Below are positions 51,821-60,592 of a stretch of 64,000 nucleotides of DNA, in pieces. The position numbers and the translations under genes are program-made. How positions within the stretch are numbered: position 1 is the first letter of the stretch; each line of letters opens with the position of its first letter. The notes under the pieces are model-generated. The model was not told the DNA's origin. It searched no databases and was given only the letters and a program-made list of their open reading frames with translations. Source of the stretch: JAXLXE01 sp046328115 (GTDB lineage: Bacteria; Chloroflexota; UBA6077; JACCZL01); contig JAXLXE010000001.1 of NCBI GenBank assembly GCA_046328115.1, positions 1,054,001 to 1,118,000 on the forward strand. The letters run 5' to 3'.

Positions 51821-51998
51821 CGTGGCTCCCAGGGGCGCGGTGAGGGTAACTCCCGGCGGCAGGGCGCGCAAGCCGCCGCCTCGGCGGGCGTCGTTCCGTA
51901 TCATCTGCGCGACGGGGCGCGGGCGCGGCTATCGGCCGGCCAGTTCGAGCCCAGAGCACGATTCGCTCCAGCCCACGTCGCAGTCACCGAGGTGCGCC

Positions 51999-53075
51999 AT
52001 GAAGATCACAGATGTCCGCGCGATCATCCCACGCGGTACCAACGAGCCGCGGGACTGGCGGACCGCGATGGCCCAGATCGCGGTTGTCGTGGAGACCGAT
52101 GAGGGAGTGAGTGGGCTGGGCGTCGGCGGCGGCGGCCAGGCCGGGATCCACATCATTGCCTCGGTTCTTCGACAGGTGCTGGTGGACTCAGATCCCGCCG
52201 ACATCGAGGGCCTGTGGCAGCGAATGTACCGGGCCACGCTGCCATTCGGGCGGAAGGGCGTGGCGGTGATGGCACTCTCAGGAGTGGATCTGGCGCTGTG
52301 GGACCTGGCTGGGAAACGGGTAGGAAAGCCCGTCTACGAGCTCCTGGGCGGTCTCAAGAATCCCGTCATGCCGGCCTACGCGTCGATTGGACATACGATC
52401 ACGGACCAGGCAAACGCGGGGTTCAAACACGTGAAGCTCCACATGCCGCGGCCGTCCGCCGGCATCGAGGATGACGTGGTGATCGTTCGCACCGCGCGCG
52501 AACGACTGGGGCCAGAGATCGAGCTGTACACGGACGCGTTTCTAGCCTGGGACGTGGAGGGTACGCTGGCCAGGGCGGCGCGGTTCGCGGAGTACGGGGT
52601 GCGGTGGATCGAGGAGTCCATCTCGCCCGACGACATCTCGGGCTACGCGGAGATGTGCCGGCGGTCACCGATCCCGATCGCCGGCGGCGAGCACGAATAC
52701 TGCGAACACGGGTTCCGCGAGCTGCTGGACCGCAAGGCGCTTCAGGTCCTGCAGCCAGATGCCTGCTGGGTGGGCGGGATGACGCAGCTTGCGAAGGTCT
52801 TCAAGCTGGGCGCCGAGCGAGGTGTGTGGGTCGTTCCCCACCGTGGCGCCGAGGTGTGGGGGCTCCACGCAATCGCTGCCCTGAGCGATCGGCCTCTGGC
52901 GGAGAGCGGCCGTCCGTGGATCACCTGGCTCGCGGGCGAGCCAGGCATCCAGAACGGTTCGATCAGTCCCGGGTCCGCACCCGGATTTGGCGTAGCGATC
53001 CGACCCGAATCGATCCTACACCTGGATGCTGACGTCCAGAATCAGATGGTGAACGCCCGCGTCGTGCAATTGTAG
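51999..53075 (+). CDS. Enolase-superfamily acid-sugar dehydratase (L-rhamnonate dehydratase-like)
   Basis: 358 residues from the ATG at 51999, with GAGGTG just upstream. Motifs: KGVAVMALSGVDLALWDLAG, PVYELLGG, HVKLHMPRPS (catalytic Lys region), ELYTDAFLAWD, WIEESISPDD, IAGGEHEYCEHGF (third metal ligand) and VVPHRGAEVWGLH (catalytic His). The pattern resembles L-rhamnonate dehydratases more than the first enolase-family gene does. Sequence alone cannot prove the substrate. It shares a bidirectional 178-base control region with the minus-strand cluster. Confidence 0.88.
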   Translation: MKITDVRAIIPRGTNEPRDWRTAMAQIAVVVETDEGVSGLGVGGGGQAGIHIIASVLRQVLVDSDPADIEGLWQRMYRATLPFGRKGVAVMALSGVDLALWDLAGKRVGKPVYELLGGLKNPVMPAYASIGHTITDQANAGFKHVKLHMPRPSAGIEDDVVIVRTARERLGPEIELYTDAFLAWDVEGTLARAARFAEYGVRWIEESISPDDISGYAEMCRRSPIPIAGGEHEYCEHGFRELLDRKALQVLQPDACWVGGMTQLAKVFKLGAERGVWVVPHRGAEVWGLHAIAALSDRPLAESGRPWITWLAGEPGIQNGSISPGSAPGFGVAIRPESILHLDADVQNQMVNARVVQL

Positions 53076-53093
53076 GAGTGGTTCGAGCGGCGC

Positions 53094-53112
53094 CGGTGAT
53101 GTCAGCTCACCG
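53094..53112. terminator. Hairpin between convergent genes
   Basis: CGGTGA, 7-base loop, TCACCG: a perfect 6-bp stem in the 26-base gap between the enolase-family gene and the RAM-domain gene, reaching into the latter's last codons. No U-tract; a modest candidate for a bidirectional terminator. Confidence 0.3.
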
Positions 53113-53329
53113 CCAGACAGGTGACGCTTTCCGATACGCCCGGGCACGACCGCAGCTCCTTGGCGATCAGGCCCAGGGCATCCACGGACGCGGCCTCCAC
53201 CTTGATGACGGCATCGTACGGGCCGAGCACCCAGGTCACTTCCTTGATCGAGGGGTGCTTGCGCACATGCTCCAGGTCGCCTACCTTCGTGCCACCCTGA
53301 ACCCTTACCATCAGATACGCGGTAACCAT
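53102..53329 (-). CDS. Stand-alone Lrp/AsnC ligand-binding (RAM) domain protein
   Basis: 75 residues that make up a single RAM domain without the Lrp DNA-binding HTH: VTAYLMVRVQGGTKVGDLEH, then VTWVLGPYDAVIKVEAAS and LRSCPGVSESVTCLAV. Such proteins form ring oligomers and bind amino acids or related small molecules. GGAGG lies 5 bases before the ATG. It follows the acyl-CoA ligase gene by 81 bases and has its own -10 element. Confidence 0.9.
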   Translation of the reverse strand: MVTAYLMVRVQGGTKVGDLEHVRKHPSIKEVTWVLGPYDAVIKVEAASVDALGLIAKELRSCPGVSESVTCLAVS

Positions 53330-53381
53330 TGTTCCTCCAGCCTCATCGCCCCCCGTCCGGCACAGGGTACCGGTCGGGCGT

Positions 53382-53387
53382 ATTGTA
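53382..53387 (-). promoter_or_regulatory. -10 element TACAAT for the RAM-domain gene
   Basis: GCATACAAT on the minus strand, 52 bases before the ATG; the same nonamer GCATACAAT occurs at 20880-20888 upstream of the duplicated hypothetical gene. No -35 match at normal spacing. Confidence 0.35.
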
Positions 53388-53410
53388 TGCTGGCCGCGCG
53401 GGGAGCGCGC

Positions 53411-55000
<1,590 letters not shown>

Positions 55001-55110
55001 CCCGTTACCTCTACGCTTGGTCTGGTGAGCTGGGTATGGTGCGCTGGGTCTGGGCAACGCGTCCACCACTCAGGTAGACGGTCACGCGGCGCCATCCGAT
55101 CCAGCGCATT

Positions 55111-57051
55111 CTATAGGCTGTCAACGACACCCCGCGCCACGTAGTCCGCGAGGGCGGCGATGGTGACCATGGGATTGACGCCGGTGGCGGTGGGACAGAG
55201 GCTCCCGTCCGCGACGTACAGCCCGCGGACGCCGTGGACACCACCGGCCAGGTCGACGGCCGATGTCCGCGGATCTTGGCCCATGGCGCAGCTTCCAAGC
55301 TGGTGAAACGAGAAGTACAGACACTCGTTGGTGCCAAAGCCGATCCGGTCAAGACTGGTGCTCCAACGCTCGATGGCATGGGGGGAACCGTCCGCCAGCG
55401 GCGTTGGAACGACGTGCGAGGAACGCACTGACCGCGCACCCGCCTCCAGGAGGACGCGCGCCGCCGCCACGACACCCGCGCGAACGTGGACCTGGTCTCG
55501 CGGATCAACTCGGTAGTCGACAACCGGACGGCCGCTTCTCCCGATAGAGACTCGGCCCGAGCCGAGATCGCGCGTCAGCACCGCGATCACCGTGGTCCGG
55601 CGAAGCTGATCCACGCCGCGTCTGAACGCGGCGGCGCCGTCCCACGCCAACCCGGAGGCCGCGGCGACGGGATGCACCGGGGCGGTCTCTAGCTTCGCGC
55701 CATAGCCACCGTTGAGGTCCGCAAGCTCGTCGGAGTAAGCGGCCTGGAGCGTGCCGGTCCATGGCTCGACGTCCTGTTCCATCTCTCCCCACACGGCAGT
55801 GACGGGATGGAGACGAAGGTTCTCTCCCACGGCGCCGCGCAGGCCGGAGCGCAGCAGGATGGCTGGCGTGTTCACCGCGCCCGCCGCCAGAACTACGCGC
55901 GGCGCGCGGAGCTGAAGCACATGTCCGCTGCCCGTCCGGGCGCGGAGCCCAACCACCGAGCCGCGATCCACCACCACGCGCTCCACCGCGGCATCCGGCA
56001 CGATTCGTAGCCGGCGTCCGGCTGCTCGCGGGAGAAAGGCGCCCAGGGCGTCCTGCTTCGCGCCAAGCGGGCACCCGAAGCCGCAGAAGCCGCACTGTAC
56101 GCCCTGGTCGCAGCCCTCTACGTTCCGCGGCATCAGATCGTGGTGCCAGCTCAGCGCGGTGAGCCCGCGCGTCAAGATCTGGTCGCGCGTGCTGAGCGCG
56201 TTATGTCGTGTATTTACCGCCATCGCCTGGCACACGGCTTCCAGGGAGGCGGCGAAACGCTGGCCCGTGAACGCGTCCGACCCGGTGACGCGGTCCCACT
56301 CAGCCAGCACCTGGGCGGGCGGTCTGAAACTGGTGGTGTAGTTGACCCGCCCGCCGCCGCCGACACCGGTGCCGGCCAGGATCGCGACGCCCCGGTCCCG
56401 CGTGGCGGTCATTCCCGCGTCCAGATACCAGGACCTGAATCCGGCGGCCTCGTTCCGCGCGGGCGGCGCGGTCGCCGGCCCCCGCTCCAGCACCACCACG
56501 TCAAGTCCGGCCGCGGTCAGCATGTCAGCCACCACGCCGCCCCCGATGCCGGCGCCCGCCACGACGGCGTCGCACTCCAGCACCGCGTCCCGATCCAGCG
56601 TGAGAACGGGCAAAACCGGCGGCGTGGACGGCGGCATCGACGGCGGTCCGGGATAGCCGATCTGAGCCCAGGTGGGATTGCAGCCCGCGGCGTCAACGTC
56701 CCCGAGATACGCGGTGACCGCAATCCGCTTGAGCATCTGGAAGGCCCCTCGCACCGTGCGCCAACGGTTCGTTGCCAGCCACCGCAGGGCGCGCTCCCGA
56801 TCCACCGGCGTCAGTCCACGAAATGCGGATGCCCTCCCGCAGGCCAGGAGCATCACGGCCGGCTGATCCAGCGCGGCAAGCAGCCATCCCAACGCTCCCA
56901 GGGTGTCCGGGTCACCAAACGAGATGAGGCCGGCGACGGCCCGCTCGACAGCGCGCGCACGCCAGTCCGGATGGTCGCTCGGCAGCAGCGTCTCGAATAC
57001 AGCCGCCAGCGTGTCTCGGCGCGGCAGCACGCGATCAGTCATGGTACGCAC
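55111..57051 (-). CDS. GMC-family (long-chain alcohol oxidase-like) flavoprotein
   Basis: 646 residues. About 160 N-terminal residues resemble the helical small-subunit domain found beside gluconate/alcohol dehydrogenases (TLAAVFETLLPSDHPDWRAR). The GMC core follows: FAD motif CDAVVAGAGIGGGVVADMLT, GTGVGGGGRVNYTT, VVLAAGAVNTPAILLRSGL, catalytic SFHQLGSCAMG and YVADGSLCPTATGVNPMVTI. A tetracysteine loop CGFCGFGCPLGAK matches the long-chain fatty alcohol oxidase branch. The start may be the ATG at 57042 instead of the GTG at 57051. It would oxidise a long-chain or prenyl alcohol to the aldehyde; that substrate is inferred from family and neighbours. Confidence 0.85.
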   Translation of the reverse strand: MRTMTDRVLPRRDTLAAVFETLLPSDHPDWRARAVERAVAGLISFGDPDTLGALGWLLAALDQPAVMLLACGRASAFRGLTPVDRERALRWLATNRWRTVRGAFQMLKRIAVTAYLGDVDAAGCNPTWAQIGYPGPPSMPPSTPPVLPVLTLDRDAVLECDAVVAGAGIGGGVVADMLTAAGLDVVVLERGPATAPPARNEAAGFRSWYLDAGMTATRDRGVAILAGTGVGGGGRVNYTTSFRPPAQVLAEWDRVTGSDAFTGQRFAASLEAVCQAMAVNTRHNALSTRDQILTRGLTALSWHHDLMPRNVEGCDQGVQCGFCGFGCPLGAKQDALGAFLPRAAGRRLRIVPDAAVERVVVDRGSVVGLRARTGSGHVLQLRAPRVVLAAGAVNTPAILLRSGLRGAVGENLRLHPVTAVWGEMEQDVEPWTGTLQAAYSDELADLNGGYGAKLETAPVHPVAAASGLAWDGAAAFRRGVDQLRRTTVIAVLTRDLGSGRVSIGRSGRPVVDYRVDPRDQVHVRAGVVAAARVLLEAGARSVRSSHVVPTPLADGSPHAIERWSTSLDRIGFGTNECLYFSFHQLGSCAMGQDPRTSAVDLAGGVHGVRGLYVADGSLCPTATGVNPMVTIAALADYVARGVVDSL

Positions 57052-57064
57052 CGCTCATCTGAGA

Positions 57065-57679
57065 CTACAGAAACCAGGTTCCGACCCAACCGATGGAGGC
57101 GCCGAGGGCCGCCCCAGCGGCCACCTGGCCGGGCGTATGGTGCCGTAGCTCCACCCGGGCCCACGCTACCGCCGCGACCGCCAACAACCCCAACGGTAGC
57201 CATTTCCAGCCGTAGGTGGCGCCCAGCAGCGCCACGGCTCCCGCGACGCCCGTGGCGTGGAACGAGATCTTCCACGCAAGCGTGATGAGCGTGGCAATCC
57301 CCAGACCGCCGGCTGCCGTGACCATGGTGACCACAAGCGCGCGCGGAGCGCCCCACCCGGCAAGAACCGCCGCCCCCACGGTGGCGGAGACCTCCGCGAC
57401 GACCAGGGGAGCGAGTCGCTGAGCTCGATCGACCACGTGATGATCGGTGAGCCGATCGCGCAGCACACCGCGAAAGACGTACGCCATTGGCAGCGCACTG
57501 ACGAAGCCCGCCGCGACGAGCGCCCAGCCAACGCCTGCACCGAGCGTGGGCGTGGCTGGCAAGGTAACGCCAAACAGCAGCATGGCCATGCAGGGCGCCG
57601 GCGCGAATACCTCGGTGAGCGCGCGGGCTAGCAGCAGGCGCGGGCCCTGGCGCTCGGAGTCCGGAGCGGCCTCCGTCAC
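57065..57679 (-). CDS. PAP2-superfamily membrane phosphatase
   Basis: 204 residues, about five membrane helices. The phosphatase signature is visible as KISFHATGVAGAVA (the S-x-H motif) and ARVELRHHTPGQVAAGAAL (the R-x5-H motif); the first K-x6-RP motif is weak. Family members dephosphorylate lipid phosphates such as phosphatidate or prenyl pyrophosphates. The GTG at 57679 overlaps the stop of the upstream kinase-like gene (GTGA). The longer frame upstream is a shadow. Confidence 0.8.
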   Translation of the reverse strand: MTEAAPDSERQGPRLLLARALTEVFAPAPCMAMLLFGVTLPATPTLGAGVGWALVAAGFVSALPMAYVFRGVLRDRLTDHHVVDRAQRLAPLVVAEVSATVGAAVLAGWGAPRALVVTMVTAAGGLGIATLITLAWKISFHATGVAGAVALLGATYGWKWLPLGLLAVAAVAWARVELRHHTPGQVAAGAALGASIGWVGTWFL

Positions 57680-59019
57680 GCCGGATAGAAGCCCAGGCCG
57701 CAGGCCGAGCCAAGGAGCGCCAGGAGCCCCTGCCATAGCCAGCGCCGCACGGTGGTTGGAAGCGGCCGCACATTGTCGACCAGCACGACGAGCGCGGCGG
57801 TGCCAATCGCGATCACGGCCAGCGCCAGCCCCAACTGGAGCAGCGTGTGGGCGCTGAGACCCGCCAGCAGGACGTATGGGACCATCACCAGCAGCGTCCC
57901 GCGCGCCGCGCACAGCAGCGAGAGCACCGGCACCGCCAGCGCCTGCGCCCGGTCGCCGAGCCGGCCGAGCTCGAACACGGACGCGTGGATGCCGAACGAC
58001 AGCGCGAACGGCAGCAGCACCACCGGCCAGTTCAGGAGCTGCTCGGCCATCACCCAGAGCAGGCCCGGGGTGACCACCGAAACCACCGCCGGCAGCCCGT
58101 GGAAGTGGGAATCCCCACGCTCCACGTTGGCGCGCAGCGGTGTTCCTCGAATGAACAGCAGGACCGGCAGCAGTACCCACTGCCAGCCCTCGAGCGCCCA
58201 GATGACGTAGGCGGCCAGCACGGCTCCCATCAACGCGCTGTCGTCCAGCGTGGTAACGCGCCGCCGAACCGCCGCGATGATTGCGACCGCGCACAGCACG
58301 CCAAGCTGAAACGTGAGCTCGCCGGTTCCCCGGTCCAGCAGATCGCGGAGCAGCACGAACCCGCCCAGCGGGATGAAGAGGTTATCCAACCCCTCCCACG
58401 CGATGGCCTCGAACAGCGTCACCAGGAGGCCCAGGATCAGCGCGATGAGCAGCGTCTCGGCGCGACCGGCGGTACTAAACAACAGCAGCGGCACGTGGAT
58501 GGCAAAGAAGGCCACCATGAAGAACGCCACGGAGCCCTCAGCGCTCTTGCGGCTCCCCTCCGGTGTGACGTACTTCCAGTGGCCATAGGCAGAGCCAACG
58601 AGAGCGGCCGCGGAATCTGCCAGCGTGAGCACCAGCAGCGGGATGCAGTACAGCAACGGGTCGCCGCCGGTGAGCAGCCAGAGCGTCCCGACGGCCACGG
58701 GGAAGTAGATCTCGCCGAGCGAACGGCGAGCCACGGCGTCCAAGACGCCGCCCACGTGGGCCTTGAGCGTGAGCGAGAACCGCAGCGTGACGAGATAGAC
58801 GACGATGGCGCCGGTCGTGACGAGCACCGGCCAGGTCTCGTCGAACAACCAGGGAAACGAGACCGTCAGCAGGCCAAGGCCGATGTGCGCGATCTTCCTG
58901 GAGAGCTCAGCGCTGCCAGGGTGGACACGGCGCCACGTGTGGACGCCCAGCATCAGCACGAGCATCACCAAGAGCGAGCCGACGATGCCGAACCACGGCC
59001 CGAACCACTGACTCAGCAC
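57676..59019 (-). CDS. Dolichol/phytol-kinase-like membrane protein with an extra C-terminal membrane half
   Basis: 447 residues, about 12 helices. The first 225 residues match CTP-dependent polyprenol kinases (SEC59/VTE5 type): ELSRKIAHIGLGLLTVSFPW, TLADSAAALVGSAYGHWKY and GSRKSAEGSVAFFMVAF, ending with the DNLFIPLGGFVLL segment. The second half (SALMGAVLAAYVIWALEGWQ, RGDSHFHGLPAVVSVVTPGL) is an additional membrane domain that I cannot assign; it lacks the D-T-W-A-S-E motif of DUF92 phytyl-phosphate kinases. It lies 18 bases after HMG-CoA reductase and overlaps the phosphatase gene, suggesting work on isoprenoid alcohols. Confidence 0.8.
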   Translation of the reverse strand: MLSQWFGPWFGIVGSLLVMLVLMLGVHTWRRVHPGSAELSRKIAHIGLGLLTVSFPWLFDETWPVLVTTGAIVVYLVTLRFSLTLKAHVGGVLDAVARRSLGEIYFPVAVGTLWLLTGGDPLLYCIPLLVLTLADSAAALVGSAYGHWKYVTPEGSRKSAEGSVAFFMVAFFAIHVPLLLFSTAGRAETLLIALILGLLVTLFEAIAWEGLDNLFIPLGGFVLLRDLLDRGTGELTFQLGVLCAVAIIAAVRRRVTTLDDSALMGAVLAAYVIWALEGWQWVLLPVLLFIRGTPLRANVERGDSHFHGLPAVVSVVTPGLLWVMAEQLLNWPVVLLPFALSFGIHASVFELGRLGDRAQALAVPVLSLLCAARGTLLVMVPYVLLAGLSAHTLLQLGLALAVIAIGTAALVVLVDNVRPLPTTVRRWLWQGLLALLGSACGLGFYPA

Positions 59020-59037
59020 GGCGGCGAGCCTACGCTA

Positions 59038-60354
59038 TCAGGACCGGGCTGCGTCTGGCGCGGCCGCGCGCGCCGCCTTGGCTTCCGCCTTGCCACGGGC
59101 CAGCCGCTGGTGGGCGTGAGCGAAATCGCCTGAGCAGAGCGCGGCGGCGATGGAGAGCTCACCGGCCAGGCAGACGCCGGCGGCCACCTCTGCCAGCGCC
59201 TGGGCGTTGCCGGGGCCCCGCAAGCCCAGGATCTCCAGACAGGCCCGCTGGCTGGGCAGTCCCGTGCCACCGCCAACCGTGCCCACCATGATGTTTGGCA
59301 TGGTGACTGAGGCGTAGAGCTCGCCTTCCTCGGTGACCTCCCAGCGGGTGATGCCCACGGCGGACTCGGCGACGCAGGCGGCGTCCTGGCCGCACGCGAT
59401 GTACAGCGCGGCCAGCCCGTTTGCATAGTGACCCTGGACGCCCATGGTCCCGCTCATGACCCCGCCTAACCCGGCCATGATGCCGTACCGCGCCATCATG
59501 GCCGGCGTGGTGTGGAGCCGCCGCTCCACGAGCTCCGCGGGGACGCGCACCTCAGCCGTCACGCGCTTGCCACGCACCGTGGTGAAGCTCTGCGCGCTGG
59601 CCTTCTTGTCCCCGGACATGTTCGCCTCCAGGAACGAGTAGCGCGGCGTCACCGGGCTGTTTTCCAGGATGTACGACAGGACAAGCTGCGTGGCAATGGT
59701 CACCATGTTTTGCCCGGAGGCGTCGCCGGTCAGGTACTCGAACGTCAGGTAGACGTGATTGCCCTCGATAGTGAACTTGAGGTCCTGGAACTTACCGTGG
59801 CTGGTGGTGGATTCCGCCAGCTCCCTGAACCGCTCAGACTGCTCGAGCGCCCACATGACAAACTGGCCGCATTCGCGCAAGTCCTTGAACGCGAACGCCG
59901 GCGCGCGGCTCACGCCCTCGTCGAGCAGCATTACAGTGCAGCCGCCCGCCTCGCTGATGAGCTGCGCGCCACGGCTGTACGATGCCACCAGGGCCGCCTC
60001 GGTGGTGGCGAGCGGGACGTAGAAGTCGCCATTTGCGAACAGACCGTTGATCCGTAGCGGGCCGGCCAGACCGATCGGCAGCTTCACTGTGCCGATGTAG
60101 TTCTCGATGTTCCTGGCGTACGTCTCCGCACCGTCCAGAGAGATCGTATCGAGCACGGCGGCCTGGGCCTCCGCCGAGGCCGCAAGTAGGGACCAGCGCT
60201 CCTGGACGCGATCCGGTGTGACGTGGGTGCTGTTGCGCACGCGCGCCGCCGGATCGTCCGTGCGAGGCTGGAGGCGCTGTGCAACCTCGTCCACGGTGTG
60301 ATCGCGGAGGACCCGCCCGATGAGGCTCGCGGCGTGACGGCTATCTTCCGGCAT
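59038..60354 (-). CDS. Hydroxymethylglutaryl-CoA reductase
   Basis: Reduces HMG-CoA to mevalonate, the committed step of the mevalonate pathway. Motifs: ARNIENYIGTVKLPIGLAGP (catalytic Glu), FVPLATTEAALVAS-like segment, DASGQNMVTIATQ, EANMSGDKKASAQS (catalytic Lys), GYGIMAG-like turn, PNIMVGTVGGGTGLPSQ and a C-terminal His segment DFAHAHQRLARGK. The soluble 438-residue form without membrane anchor resembles archaeal-type class I enzymes. The ATG at 60354 has GGAAGGGGG upstream. First gene of a probable five-gene operon with a canonical promoter. Confidence 0.95.
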   Translation of the reverse strand: MPEDSRHAASLIGRVLRDHTVDEVAQRLQPRTDDPAARVRNSTHVTPDRVQERWSLLAASAEAQAAVLDTISLDGAETYARNIENYIGTVKLPIGLAGPLRINGLFANGDFYVPLATTEAALVASYSRGAQLISEAGGCTVMLLDEGVSRAPAFAFKDLRECGQFVMWALEQSERFRELAESTTSHGKFQDLKFTIEGNHVYLTFEYLTGDASGQNMVTIATQLVLSYILENSPVTPRYSFLEANMSGDKKASAQSFTTVRGKRVTAEVRVPAELVERRLHTTPAMMARYGIMAGLGGVMSGTMGVQGHYANGLAALYIACGQDAACVAESAVGITRWEVTEEGELYASVTMPNIMVGTVGGGTGLPSQRACLEILGLRGPGNAQALAEVAAGVCLAGELSIAAALCSGDFAHAHQRLARGKAEAKAARAAAPDAARS

Positions 60355-60419
60355 CAGGCCCCCTTCCACCCTCGCGGGCCGCTACGCGGGCCGAGGCTCC
60401 GCCCGCGAGTCCGCGCCGA

Positions 60420-60448
60420 ACTATGTCGCGGCGATGTCAGGTTGTCAA
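60420..60448 (-). promoter_or_regulatory. Canonical promoter of the HMG-CoA reductase operon
   Basis: Minus strand TTGACA (60448-60443), 17-base spacer, CATAGT (60425-60420), predicted start near 60413, about 60 bases before the ATG. On the plus strand the same divergent region has TACACT at 60481-60486, without a good -35, as a weaker candidate for the cyclase gene. Confidence 0.7.
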
Positions 60449-60592
60449 GCGGGCGCGGCAAGCCGCGTCCGTGAATTCGGTACACTTGCGGAACGCGACG
60501 ACAGGGGCCCACCGTTGGCTCGGCGCGCGGTGTCACGGGCCGGGGATCTCCCAAACTCGCGAGCTGATCGGAGCGGGGCGTACCAGCGCGAG

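Noticed and set aside
50501..52102. Plus-strand frame of 533 codons opposite an enolase-family gene
   Set aside because: Very long, but rich in His/Arg/Val/Gln with no domain; the minus strand carries complete catalytic motifs.
58200..58700. Second half of the prenol-kinase-like protein as a DUF92 phytyl-phosphate kinase
   Set aside because: There is faint similarity in the first helices, but the family's D-T-W-A-S-E motif is absent.
57847..59133. Plus-strand frame of 428 codons
   Set aside because: His/Gln/Arg-rich shadow of the polyprenol-kinase-like gene, as expected at high GC with codon-position bias.
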